NCBI GenBank assembly: GCA_965221135.1
Contig: CBDCRZ010000069.1
Span: 248,001 to 312,000 of the forward strand
From: Sansalvadorimonas sp965221135
GTDB taxonomy: Bacteria > Pseudomonadota > Gammaproteobacteria > Pseudomonadales > Endozoicomonadaceae
Reading direction: 5' to 3'
Length of the DNA stretch: 64,000 nt
Positions within the stretch are counted from its first letter, which is position 1. Every line of letters starts with the position of its first letter. Shown here one piece after another: positions 44,116 through 52,608 of this stretch. The position numbers were made by a program, and so were the translations under genes. Below the pieces are notes generated by a model. That model was not told the origin of the DNA. It did no database searches and saw nothing but the letters and a program-made list of their open reading frames with translations.

Positions 44116-45702
44116 ATGCTGGACGCCAATCTTAAACAACAACTGTCTAGTTACTTTCAGAACATCACTCGCGCAGTTGAGATTGTTGCGTTTATTGATG
44201 ATTCTGCGAAAGCTAAGGAATTATCCACTCTTGCGAATGAATTGGAGGAACTGAGCAACAGTGTTTCTGTTGTGGCCGGTACTGATGGTGAAGCAAGAAT
44301 TCCTTCCATCACTATTCGTGAGCAAGGGAAGAAAGCGGGTATTTCCTTTGCTGGTGTTCCCATGGGGCATGAGTTCAATTCATTAATCCTGGCGCTGCTT
44401 CATACCGGTGGTCACGACCCGAAAATTGAAGCCGAATTGCTGGAACAGGTTCAGGGGCTGGAAGGTGAGCTGAACTTTGAAACCTATATCTCTCTTGCCT
44501 GCCAGAACTGCCCGGAAGTGGTTCAGGCGTTAAACCTGCTGGCAGCACTGAATCCGCAGGTTCGTCATACTATGATTGATGGTGCACTTTTTCAAAAGGA
44601 AGTTGATGAGCGCAAGGTGATGGCGGTGCCATCGGTGTTCCTGAATGGCGAGGTTTTTGCTCAAGGGCGTATCAGCCTGAAAGAGATAGTCAAAAAGATT
44701 GATAAGAATGCCGGTAAGCGTGAAGCGGAAACTATTAACAGCAAAGAGTCATTCGATACCCTGATTATTGGTGGTGGGCCCTCCGGCGCCGCGGCTGCGG
44801 TTTACTCCGCCCGTAAAGGTATTCGCACCGGGCTGGTGGCTGACCGGTTTGGTGGTCAGGTGATGGACACCATGGCGATTGAGAACTTTATCTCGGTGAA
44901 AGCCACAGAAGGTCCAAAACTTGTCGCCAATCTTGAACAACATGTAAAAGAGTACGATGTGGATATTATGTCCGGACAGATGGCGAGGGTACTGACGCCT
45001 GCTTCAGAGCCTGGTGGCATGATTGATATTGAGCTGGAGAATGGTGCGACACTGTCCAGTCGTTCTGTGATCATCTCTACAGGTGCTCGCTGGAGAGCAA
45101 TGAATGTTCCCGGTGAGCAGGAATACCGTGGTAAAGGTGTCGCCTATTGTCCTCATTGTGATGGCCCACTGTTTAAAGGCAAACGTGTGGCTGTTATTGG
45201 CGGTGGTAACTCCGGTGTGGAAGCGGCGATTGATCTGGCGGGTATTGTTTCAGAAGTCACTCTGCTGGAGTTTGATACTAAACTCCGTGCCGATGAAGTG
45301 CTACAGAAGAAGCTTCGTTCTCTTGGCAATGTGAGCATTATTACCAATGCCCAGACGACAGAAGTGCTCGGTAATGGCGAGAAGGTAACCGGTCTGGTTT
45401 ACAAGAACCGTGAAACTGATGAGCTGGTGAGTGTTGAACTGGAAGGCATCTTTGTGCAAATCGGTCTGGTGCCGAACACCGAGTGGTTAAAAGGTGTGGT
45501 GGAATTAACCCCCCGTGGTGAGGTTATCGTTGATGAGCGTGGCCAGACATCGGTACCCGGTGTGTTTGCTGCGGGGGATGTGACAACCGCACCTTACAAG
45601 CAGATCATTATTGCTATGGGTAATGGTGCCAATGCTTCTTTGGGAGCCTTTGATTACTTAATTCGCACACCTGAACCGGTAATGGCAAATGAAGCCGCAT
45701 AA
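44116..45702 (+). CDS. ahpF: alkyl hydroperoxide reductase subunit F
   Basis: AhpF is the FAD-dependent NADH oxidoreductase that recycles AhpC. The start at 44116 (MLDANLKQQL, with CGGAGA upstream) gives 528 residues, close to the E. coli length; the open frame extends 21 codons upstream without family support. The N-terminal double-thioredoxin domain has ACQNCPEV near residue 130. The FAD part starts IIGGGPSGAAAAVYSARKG, the redox-active disulfide is CPHCDGP, and the NADH site is VIGGGNSGVEAAIDLAG. The C-terminus has FAAGDVTTAPYKQ. Confidence 0.97.
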   Translation: MLDANLKQQLSSYFQNITRAVEIVAFIDDSAKAKELSTLANELEELSNSVSVVAGTDGEARIPSITIREQGKKAGISFAGVPMGHEFNSLILALLHTGGHDPKIEAELLEQVQGLEGELNFETYISLACQNCPEVVQALNLLAALNPQVRHTMIDGALFQKEVDERKVMAVPSVFLNGEVFAQGRISLKEIVKKIDKNAGKREAETINSKESFDTLIIGGGPSGAAAAVYSARKGIRTGLVADRFGGQVMDTMAIENFISVKATEGPKLVANLEQHVKEYDVDIMSGQMARVLTPASEPGGMIDIELENGATLSSRSVIISTGARWRAMNVPGEQEYRGKGVAYCPHCDGPLFKGKRVAVIGGGNSGVEAAIDLAGIVSEVTLLEFDTKLRADEVLQKKLRSLGNVSIITNAQTTEVLGNGEKVTGLVYKNRETDELVSVELEGIFVQIGLVPNTEWLKGVVELTPRGEVIVDERGQTSVPGVFAAGDVTTAPYKQIIIAMGNGANASLGAFDYLIRTPEPVMANEAA

Positions 45703-45773
45703 AATGTTCCTGCCTCAATAAAAAGCAGAAAATAGAACCGGTACACATGCCATGGATGGCTGAGTATCTGGTC

Positions 45774-47201
45774 TCAAGGGGTGTGCTGATAACAGGATGG
45801 CCCAAGATTAACGATACATTCAGGTGGTTTCTCTTTTCTTATATTTCTGGCGAAAAGAACGCTTGCATTCATCTGAAAACCACCACCACCGGCGAGGACA
45901 ATGCAATCTGCATTGATGGATATCTCTTTCTGGAGAGATGCGGTAACCCCGGAAGCAACAGAACCTGTGACGGAGTCAAAAGTATCTTCCCAGGATCCAA
46001 AAGAGTAAGCATCTCCATAAGCCGCAGTTATGAAATCTTTCTCAATCATAGATCTGATGCGTTTTGCACTCTGGGTCTTCCGGGTGTTGGAAGGGTCATG
46101 AGAGCCATGACGCCCAATATCAAGCGAGACAAACACACGACTGATATTATTCTCAGCTTTGAATCTATTCAGGTATTTAATCGCGTTGTTTCTACAGCGG
46201 GCAACCCTGGACCTTCGTGTTACGTCATCAGGAGCCATGGAGGATAAATACTCCGTACGAAACATAACGGAGATGTAGCGCGGTTCAAGAAATTCATGAA
46301 TATATTTCTGTGCATATTTTTTTATCAGCGGTGAGGATTTAGCGGTGTGGGTATTTATCTGTCTAGCGCTGTCACAGGGTACATCAATAGGTTCACCCGA
46401 GGGGTTGACTGAAAGACTATCGCTAACAACAGTGCCAAAATGATTAATAATTACTGAGACATCCTCTGGTTTGTCATCCTGATAAACCGTACGACTAAAC
46501 TTATCCTTGCTGGTCAAGCCGATATTGAGAGGGTTCAGATATGCAACTCGTTTAATATAAAAACCGTGAGGGCCAAGAGCCTGATTAATCTTCGCCTCAA
46601 GAATGGTGTAGTCATAGTCCTCTGAACTATTCACGACCAGAACAATTTCACGAGGGGCCCGGGCCAAAAAATCCTTGAAGCTGACGATAGGTGCCAGCTC
46701 TGTTTCTTTAACAACATTATCGATCCAGTCATGGTCATAGATATCGTAGAGTGACATCAATTTTGTCCGTTTCTCTCCCGCAGTTTTTTTTACGAAGACG
46801 GGAGAAAACCCAAATACTGAATCATCAACAAACGGCTCAACATATTTGATATTTGGGGAGATCTTCCTGAACAGACAGTTTTGGGTAAACATATCCAAAA
46901 GCCCGGATGTCAGCTGTCTTTTACCTTTGTAAACCAACACATATCCATGACCTTTGCCTGGTTCTGAACCTGGTGCGTCCTGTCTCTCCAGCAGTGGTGA
47001 ATCATTAACGGCAGAGACCCTGTTCTCACTACTAACGGCAGAGCCCTGATTCTCATTACCCATCAGCAGGCTCTTGGTATCACTCACGCCTTGTGCACTC
47101 ATATCGTTTGAGTGCACATACCAAAGAATCGCTGCCGTTGTAGTCATAAGGGCAGACAGGGCAAGGTATTTGATGACAGGTGTCAGTTTCAAACTGTTCA
47201 C
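45774..47201 (-). CDS. membrane-anchored O-fucosyltransferase-like protein
   Basis: The frame opens at GTG 47201 and gives 475 residues with a single N-terminal helix (about 11-30), so it is a type II anchored or exported protein. The C-terminal half contains RYISVMFRTEYL (resembling the conserved H/x-R strand of GDP-fucose protein O-fucosyltransferases), FVSLDIGRHGS, GDAYSFGSWED, and SINADCIVLAGGGGFQMNAS, an order reminiscent of GT-B enzymes of animal type. This similarity is from memory and by eye; the donor and acceptor are unknown. It converges on ahpF. A Ser-rich linker (residues 45-80) follows the membrane helix. Confidence 0.55.
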   Translation of the reverse strand: MNSLKLTPVIKYLALSALMTTTAAILWYVHSNDMSAQGVSDTKSLLMGNENQGSAVSSENRVSAVNDSPLLERQDAPGSEPGKGHGYVLVYKGKRQLTSGLLDMFTQNCLFRKISPNIKYVEPFVDDSVFGFSPVFVKKTAGEKRTKLMSLYDIYDHDWIDNVVKETELAPIVSFKDFLARAPREIVLVVNSSEDYDYTILEAKINQALGPHGFYIKRVAYLNPLNIGLTSKDKFSRTVYQDDKPEDVSVIINHFGTVVSDSLSVNPSGEPIDVPCDSARQINTHTAKSSPLIKKYAQKYIHEFLEPRYISVMFRTEYLSSMAPDDVTRRSRVARCRNNAIKYLNRFKAENNISRVFVSLDIGRHGSHDPSNTRKTQSAKRIRSMIEKDFITAAYGDAYSFGSWEDTFDSVTGSVASGVTASLQKEISINADCIVLAGGGGFQMNASVLFARNIRKEKPPECIVNLGPSCYQHTP

Positions 47202-47330
47202 ACTTACTATTTAAAATTGGCTGTGGCGTTCCGTTCTCTATTCGATACCCCTCAAAGTTAATAATTCCCGGATCACCTAACAGGGCTGCTAGCCTCTATA
47301 AAAGGTAAAGATTGATACGAGACAGGTGCC

Positions 47331-47606
47331 ATGAACGGTTTGAAACGATGCCCCTCATGCAGAGGTGACAGTGAAGTGATTACCTTCCCTGTGGGGGACG
47401 ACAGACTCTGGCAGGTCAACTGCCGCAGTTGTGGGTTGGGAACGGAATTAAATGATGACCGCATGCTGGCCATTCAGCATTGGAACCGGCGGGATCAGGA
47501 AGAGCGGTTGAGGAATCTGGTCACCATCCTTGGTGTCCTTCTTCCAACCGTATCTATTCTGATGATATTTCTTGGTGTACTACTGGGTGGTTCGATAACT
47601 TCCTGA
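47331..47606 (+). CDS. Lar-like zinc-ribbon protein with C-terminal membrane helix
   Basis: This 91-residue protein begins with a zinc-ribbon of the Lar (restriction alleviation) type: LKRCPSCRGDSEV, then VNCRSCGLGTE and AIQHWNRRDQE. Lar-family members of phages and prophages blunt host type I restriction. Unlike them, this protein adds a hydrophobic C-terminal segment (about residues 62-88) that should anchor it in the membrane, so its role may differ. It ends 14 bp before the convergent hisC stop. Confidence 0.7.
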   Translation: MNGLKRCPSCRGDSEVITFPVGDDRLWQVNCRSCGLGTELNDDRMLAIQHWNRRDQEERLRNLVTILGVLLPTVSILMIFLGVLLGGSITS

Positions 47607-47620
47607 AGGGTTTAAAGCGT

Positions 47621-48679
47621 TTACCCTATAAGCGTGCTTTCAAGAACAGCAATCATCCGTTCTGTCTGCTCTTTTGTTCCCAGAGTAATTCTTAAGCCCA
47701 TCTCTCCTTCAGGGTTGGCCTTTGGGCGAACCAGAATGCCGTTCTCAACCAGTGCTTTGTTCAACTTTTCCGGACTGTCCGGAAACATCCAAATGAAGTT
47801 AGCGCTGCTGGGCCAGTAAACGATCTTGTTATTATCCAGCCATTTCTCCATCAACGGCTTGGACTCATTCATCACTTCCTGCACATAGTCCCGAGTGTAA
47901 TCAGGGTTCTCAAGAGCGGCTTTGGCAGCCACCAGAGCGAGCTGATTAATATCGTAAGGGCCGCGGACATTCAGCAGTGTCAGAATGTTTTCTGGAGCAG
48001 AAAGCACGTAACCAAAACGAATAGAGGGCAACCCCCATGTTTTGGAGAAGGTGCGGGTAATCAGAATATTCGGGTATTCATCCAACACATCGGCAACTGT
48101 TGAACAGGTGTATTCAAAGTAGCATTCATCCACAAGAATGGCGCTGTTCGGTGCCGCTGCTGCGATCTTTAGAATATCGCCCCGTAACACCTCTGTACCG
48201 CTTGGGTTGTTGGGGTTGGAAATAATAATGACCCGGGTCTTATCGGTAATCGCCTGCAGCACTTCCTCTGTCGGGAAGCCGTTTTCACGAGTGAACAGGG
48301 GTTCGATAATCTTCAGGTTTTCAATACGGGCGCACTGGTGATACATGGCAAAGGTTGGGCCAGGAATAATTGCTTCATCACCAGGGTTGCAGGCTGAACG
48401 GATAATCAGGTCGATGCCCTGGTCTGAACCGTTGGTGATCATTACCTGCTCTTCCTTCACGCCGCAGTAGTTCGCCAGACGTTCTGTGATATCCCCATAA
48501 GACGGGTAGGTTTGCAGGCGGCCGCTGTGAATGTAATCAGTCAGGGCATTAGTGATGGCAGGGCTGACAGGCAACGTGCGCTCATTGAAGTCCAGCAGCA
48601 GATGATGCTCAGGGTTACGACCTTCCAATGGTGGTTTATAGGCGCCCATTTGACGGAGGTGTGCTTTGAAAATACCCAT
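47621..48679 (-). CDS. hisC: histidinol-phosphate aminotransferase
   Basis: This class I/II PLP-dependent aminotransferase of 352 residues has the HisC layout: an N-terminal LDFNERTLPVSP, YPSYGDITERLANY, TNGSDQGIDLIIRS, SNPNNPSGTE, VDECYFEYT, the PLP-lysine segment TRTFSKTWGLPSIRFGY near residue 210, and a C-terminal GLRITLGT. It transfers the amino group of glutamate to imidazole-acetol phosphate in histidine synthesis. It stands alone, away from other his genes, so related aromatic aminotransferase activity cannot be excluded. Confidence 0.85.
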   Translation of the reverse strand: MGIFKAHLRQMGAYKPPLEGRNPEHHLLLDFNERTLPVSPAITNALTDYIHSGRLQTYPSYGDITERLANYCGVKEEQVMITNGSDQGIDLIIRSACNPGDEAIIPGPTFAMYHQCARIENLKIIEPLFTRENGFPTEEVLQAITDKTRVIIISNPNNPSGTEVLRGDILKIAAAAPNSAILVDECYFEYTCSTVADVLDEYPNILITRTFSKTWGLPSIRFGYVLSAPENILTLLNVRGPYDINQLALVAAKAALENPDYTRDYVQEVMNESKPLMEKWLDNNKIVYWPSSANFIWMFPDSPEKLNKALVENGILVRPKANPEGEMGLRITLGTKEQTERMIAVLESTLIG

Positions 48680-48762
48680 GCCTGACCTGCTTGTGTTGTA
48701 TTTATTAAAATGCGTTGAGCATCGGCCTCAATAGTATGTCTCGATGGGGTTGAATGCCAATG

Positions 48763-48791
48763 CCAAAAGGCTCCCGCATGAGACCTTTTGG
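48763..48791 (-). terminator. hairpin after the proline-rich protein gene
   Basis: CCAAAAGG / CCTTTTGG forms an 8-bp stem with a 13-nt loop about 35 bp past the stop codon. A third copy of the arm lies nearby, and T-runs are weak. Confidence 0.45.
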
Positions 48792-48824
48792 TAAAACGCA
48801 GTAACCTTTTGGCTAAGTCTTTCT

Positions 48825-49910
48825 TCAGGCAGGGTTGTTGATTGGTGGTGGAGGGTTACCCCCGTGTTGTTGCCTTTGGTGTTCAATCGCTCTTTGCTCA
48901 GTCGCATCAATCAGTTGGCTGTGGCGGTGAATATCTTCCGGAGAGGCATCAATACGAAACTCCATCTGTGGCTGTTTAAGGTGGGGTTTCTTTTTGGGTT
49001 TCTTTTTGGGTTTCTTTTGTTTTTTCAGCTCAGCCTCATCCTGGGCCTCATCCTGGGCCTCTTTCTGTTCCTGTATTTCCAGTTCATTAAGAGGGCTTTG
49101 ATCAACAGCTTTGCTGGGGTCCGGCTCGCCTCGGGAAAAGGAGTAGTCTGTATTTTTTACCGAGAGCTGTTTGTCGAAAGATGAGTGAAGAAGCTGATTG
49201 TAAAGTGGTTGCCAGTCGAAGAGTTCTCCCTTTTGGCTGGCAATTTCACGCCCAAACTCAAAGACTTTTTTCCGATAATCCACATAACGATGGAATAGCG
49301 CTTCTTGCGGGGCTTCCTTATCCAGGTGGGTGTGCAGTTTCTGAGTAGCCTGCTGCAGGTACTCAGTATACCTCTGACGTTCAGCGGGGTTCATTTCCTT
49401 TGTATCCGGGAAGACCTGAACAGGATTTGTTTCACCGGGGTAGAGCACCTTGATTTTGATCTGTAGTGTACTGGTCATGGTTTCGACACTGTCTGCTTTA
49501 TTCGGATCTTGAGAGCGTTGCAGCAGGTCTTGTGTGATAGATACCTGATCACGCAGCCAGAGTTCTGCCATGGTGTCTTTCAGGTTGTTCTGAACCTGAT
49601 CGAAACTCTTTTGCAGGGCTGCTACTTGAGGATCTACCTGCGGAGGCGCTGGCTGTGTTGTGGGCTGAGGTGGATTGGGCGTGTCCGATGTGCGGCTCTG
49701 AATAGGGGTGGGGACAGGCTCATTGCCGGTTGGTGAATTCTGAACTGAGGGGCCGTCATTGGGGTTGGCAGCAGTCACCCGCCTCCTAAGAGCACTGTTG
49801 CCAGTACCGTTACCACTTGGTGCAGGAGGTGTTGTCGGCGGAGTGCCACCGGGAGGTGGCGGGATATTGCCGGGGCCAGGGGGTATTGGTCCGTTCGATG
49901 GTGTGCTCAT
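48825..49910 (-). CDS. proline-rich protein of unknown function
   Basis: The 361-residue protein has a Pro/Thr/Asn-rich, probably unfolded N-terminus (residues 1-92, with PPGPGNIPPPPGGTPP), a helical central domain (about 93-270), an acidic-to-basic low-complexity region encoded by 12-bp repeats (EAQDEAQDEAEL, then KKPKKKPKKKP), and a Pro/Asn-rich end. No signal peptide is visible. Its ATG overlaps the stop of the upstream lipoprotein gene by 4 bp, so the two are translationally coupled. It may be a secreted or membrane-associated scaffold, but I recognise no family. Confidence 0.75.
   Translation of the reverse strand: MSTPSNGPIPPGPGNIPPPPGGTPPTTPPAPSGNGTGNSALRRRVTAANPNDGPSVQNSPTGNEPVPTPIQSRTSDTPNPPQPTTQPAPPQVDPQVAALQKSFDQVQNNLKDTMAELWLRDQVSITQDLLQRSQDPNKADSVETMTSTLQIKIKVLYPGETNPVQVFPDTKEMNPAERQRYTEYLQQATQKLHTHLDKEAPQEALFHRYVDYRKKVFEFGREIASQKGELFDWQPLYNQLLHSSFDKQLSVKNTDYSFSRGEPDPSKAVDQSPLNELEIQEQKEAQDEAQDEAELKKQKKPKKKPKKKPHLKQPQMEFRIDASPEDIHRHSQLIDATEQRAIEHQRQQHGGNPPPPINNPA
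48984..49060. repeat. two adjacent sets of 12-bp tandem repeats
   Basis: GGGTTTCTTTTT is repeated three times from 48984, and CCTCATCCTGGG is repeated from about 49035. They encode the Lys-Pro and Glu-Ala-Gln-Asp repeats of the proline-rich protein. Confidence 0.8.
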
Positions 49911-50470
49911 GGGGCCTCCTGCCTGATAAAGTCACTGATAAGGTAGCTATCGACACTCTTCGCCAGATGTAGAACCACGGCTTTTTTAGCAACCTTGCCA
50001 TTGTCGATGGTGCGTAGTTTCAGCACTGGTTTCCTTCCCTGCATGGCGATATAGCTCAATACATGAAAGTTATGCACCGGGGTGACCGACAGTACCGGGT
50101 CGGTCAGGTCGCGCCCGGCGACCAGTCGTATCTCTTCTAACTCAGGAGGCCTGTGGGCTGGGTCTGCATAGATGCCATCAGCCCGGTTGGTGAGTACAAC
50201 CAGTTCCTGATTTGTTTGCTGCAGGTGAACTTTGGCGTCTTCTTCAAGAGACTCATCGGTAATAACCCGGGTCAGGCTTATCGTGGCAATGCGCCGTTTC
50301 TCTTCCAGAGTCCAGTAAATGAGAGTGGCCTGAAGTGGTTGAGCCTTATTAGCCTGGTAACGTTTCTGAGGTTCTTTTGTCTCAGGAGCTCTTATATCAG
50401 GAGCTTTCAGCTGACAACCCGCCAGCAGGACAAGCAGGGCGAAAGGCAGGATGTAGGATAAGTTGGGCAT
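49907..50470 (-). CDS. lipoprotein of unknown function
   Basis: The 187-residue product has a lipoprotein signal (MPNLSYILPFALLVLLAGC, lipobox LAGC, lipidated Cys19). The mature part (KAPDIRAPETKEP onward) contains beta strands such as ATLIYWTLEEKRRIATISL and VLSVTPVHNFHVLSYIAM and resembles no family I can name. The gene is coupled to the proline-rich protein gene by a 4-bp ATGA overlap, suggesting that the two proteins act together at the envelope. Confidence 0.75.
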   Translation of the reverse strand: MPNLSYILPFALLVLLAGCQLKAPDIRAPETKEPQKRYQANKAQPLQATLIYWTLEEKRRIATISLTRVITDESLEEDAKVHLQQTNQELVVLTNRADGIYADPAHRPPELEEIRLVAGRDLTDPVLSVTPVHNFHVLSYIAMQGRKPVLKLRTIDNGKVAKKAVVLHLAKSVDSYLISDFIRQEAP

Positions 50471-50555
50471 AGGGCGCTTCGAACCGATGAACTGTTGGGC
50501 TATTAACAGATCATCGGCTGGAGCAGGAGGTTTATAAGGCGCGAGGCTTTAAAGC

Positions 50556-51623
50556 CTATTTGGTAAGACAGGTGTTGATAGTTTTCGCCAGAGTCCTCAG
50601 GAACTCGGGGTAAGCATCAGGTGAAGGCTTAATGTCTGAACCCAGAGGGTCGATTTGGGCGACCTTGATGGGCAGCTTGTCGATCAAAGCATTTAAATAA
50701 GCGGGATTGAACTGAGGTTCCTTGAACACACAGGTGTTTCCGGCTTCCTTGAGTTCATCCCGTAAATCCAGCATATGGCGGGCACCGGGCTGCTGCTCTG
50801 GGTTCAGGGTAACAACATCAACCACTTTCAGACCATAATGGCGAGTGAAGTAGCCCCAGGCATCATGGAAAACAAAGAAGCCCTTATCATGCTTATCTTT
50901 CAGCTCTACCCTATTAAGGGCGTCTGCAGCGTTAACCGCTTTTACAAAAGCCAGATAGTTAGCCTGATAGGTATTGCTGTGGGCTTTGTCGATGCCTGAC
51001 AATGCCTGCATCATAGCGAGTGCAATCACTTTGGCGTTATCAGGTTCCAGCCAGATATGAGGGTCATGGGTACCATGGTTGTGGTCGTGGTGGCCGTTTT
51101 TCTGTTCGTGATGATCATCTTTGGAATCATGAGAGTTGTGATCGTTATGAGCGCCATGGTCAGCATGTTCGCGATTATCGTGATCGATATCTGCCAGAAC
51201 GTGCTCTACATCTTCCTTTTCATGCTCTGCGCTTAGGAAGGGGGAAATTTTGATGTTCGGTAAGTCCATCAAAGCAATAGACTGATTTTTATCGACATAA
51301 CGGTTCAGCGGTGAGATCAGGAACCCTTCCAGATCTTCGCCAATCCAGAATACCAGATCAGCTGAAGCCAGCTTGCGGATATCGGATGGGCGCAAGGTGT
51401 AATCATGGGGGGATGTGCCGGGCAGCAATAAAAGTTCAGGTGTAGTAACGCCCTCGGTGATGGCCGAAGCAATCAGCTGTAGAGGTTTGATACTGACGAT
51501 AACCTTTGGGGCAGCAGCATAAACCTGGCTGGCATTAATAAGCACTAACAATACCAGAAAAGAGCGAGCCAGAGCCTTGCTGAGAGACAAGGGGCTGGAG
51601 AAGAGCGTGCGTGAATACAGCAT
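50556..51623 (-). CDS. znuA: zinc ABC transporter substrate-binding protein ZnuA
   Basis: ZnuA captures zinc in the periplasm for the ZnuBC importer. The 355-residue protein has a signal peptide (residues 17-36, ending VYAA), the N-terminal VSIKPLQLIASAI, a metal-ligand GTSPHDYTLRPSD, a His/Asp-rich loop of about 55 residues (roughly 135-190, with many HDHN-type repeats), the second ligand HDPHIWLEP, and FHDAWGYFTRHYGL with a third His. The loop is typical of ZnuA proteins. No znuBC genes are adjacent in the window. A Zur-type box overlaps the upstream region. Confidence 0.93.
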   Translation of the reverse strand: MLYSRTLFSSPLSLSKALARSFLVLLVLINASQVYAAAPKVIVSIKPLQLIASAITEGVTTPELLLLPGTSPHDYTLRPSDIRKLASADLVFWIGEDLEGFLISPLNRYVDKNQSIALMDLPNIKISPFLSAEHEKEDVEHVLADIDHDNREHADHGAHNDHNSHDSKDDHHEQKNGHHDHNHGTHDPHIWLEPDNAKVIALAMMQALSGIDKAHSNTYQANYLAFVKAVNAADALNRVELKDKHDKGFFVFHDAWGYFTRHYGLKVVDVVTLNPEQQPGARHMLDLRDELKEAGNTCVFKEPQFNPAYLNALIDKLPIKVAQIDPLGSDIKPSPDAYPEFLRTLAKTINTCLTK

Positions 51624-51645
51624 GACAGGACATCAGTGATTTTTA

Positions 51646-51668
51646 GTTTTGTTATGTTATTACATTTC
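51646..51668 (-). promoter_or_regulatory. Zur-type operator before znuA
   Basis: The 23-bp stretch matches the enterobacterial Zur consensus (GAAATG-TTATA-N-TATAA-CATTTC) at 18 positions, with a perfect ACATTTC half. It ends 23 bp upstream of the znuA start codon. Confidence 0.65.
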
Positions 51669-51721
51669 TTTAATAAAGCAAGGAAAAGGCCGAATACTGA
51701 AGGCAGGGCAGGAGGCTCATA

Positions 51722-52270
51722 ATGGCATTTTTCACTTCTCTAATTTTGATGACCCTGATAACTGTTGCGCTGTTGGTTGTCGGATATTACCTGAAAAATG
51801 GCATAGGCCCGGTGCCAACCAGTCCCAAGGTTAAAGCCACAGTGTCCCGACTATTACCTGAGCAGGTTCATGGAAACATTATTGAACTGGGAGCAGGCTG
51901 GGGTGGTATGGCGGTGATGCTGGCTCGAAGGTTTCCCAAAAATAATGTGCTTGCCGTGGAGAACTGTCCACCGGTCTGGCTGTTTTGCTGGTTAAGGGCA
52001 AAGCTGACAGGATTGAGTAATCTGCAGGTGTGTTTGGAGAATATTGATCAGCAAAACTTTGAAGGCGCTGGGCTTGTCTACTGTTATCTGTTTCCCGGAG
52101 CTATGACAAAGCTGGAAAGACAATTGAAGTTGAGCGGTGTAGATGTGGTGATGATCAGCAACACCTTTGCGTTGCCTGAAAGTGTTGCAGAGAGAGAAGA
52201 GGGGGCGGAAGACCTGTGGTGCAGCCGAATCTATCGATACCGGCTACAACCACTGGTTGAGAAGATTTAA
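51722..52270 (+). CDS. membrane-anchored class I SAM-dependent methyltransferase
   Basis: The 182-residue protein starts with one hydrophobic helix (residues 5-24). A Rossmann-type SAM-binding fold follows with IIELGAGWGGMAVMLARRFP as motif I, NVLAVENCPPVW as the acidic-loop motif and LVYCYLFPGAMTKLE as a later strand. This layout occurs in small membrane-anchored methyltransferases near lipid or quinone genes. The substrate is unknown. A GGAGG ribosome-binding site precedes the ATG, and the gene is divergent from znuA, sharing the Zur-box intergenic region. Confidence 0.75.
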   Translation: MAFFTSLILMTLITVALLVVGYYLKNGIGPVPTSPKVKATVSRLLPEQVHGNIIELGAGWGGMAVMLARRFPKNNVLAVENCPPVWLFCWLRAKLTGLSNLQVCLENIDQQNFEGAGLVYCYLFPGAMTKLERQLKLSGVDVVMISNTFALPESVAEREEGAEDLWCSRIYRYRLQPLVEKI

Positions 52271-52280
52271 TCCAGGTTCT

Positions 52281-52463
52281 TTAATCTAAAGAGTCCCAGT
52301 AGGTGTCGGTTTCCAGTTCTTCCAGACGCTTCTTCTCGTTACGGTCTTCTATGGCTCTGCGAATGCAAAGCTGGCGTTGTGAAGCCTTCTCAGGGAGGTC
52401 TGCTACTGCGATCTGTTCGATCTTATAGGTTTCCTTTGTCTGTTCTGCTGCTATAACGCTCAT
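52281..52463 (-). CDS. small PA3496-like protein
   Basis: This 60-residue, highly charged protein has a C-terminal segment RQLCIRRAIEDRNEKKRLEE followed by an acidic end (TDTYWDSLD), resembling the short PA3496-type family (putative envelope integrity proteins of gammaproteobacteria). There is no signal peptide. It is convergent with the methyltransferase gene, with 10 bp between the stops. The family assignment is from memory. Confidence 0.5.
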   Translation of the reverse strand: MSVIAAEQTKETYKIEQIAVADLPEKASQRQLCIRRAIEDRNEKKRLEELETDTYWDSLD

Positions 52464-52608
52464 AGTTGATCCCTTCCTTTTTTGTTATTTAGGCCAATGT
52501 CCTGGTCGGTTAACGACCTGGAACAACCGGCTTCCTTTCCTACATCTACTACCAGAGGTTCTAGCGCCATAACCGGCTCTATGCCCCTCAACTTTCCCTG
52601 GCTCTGAT

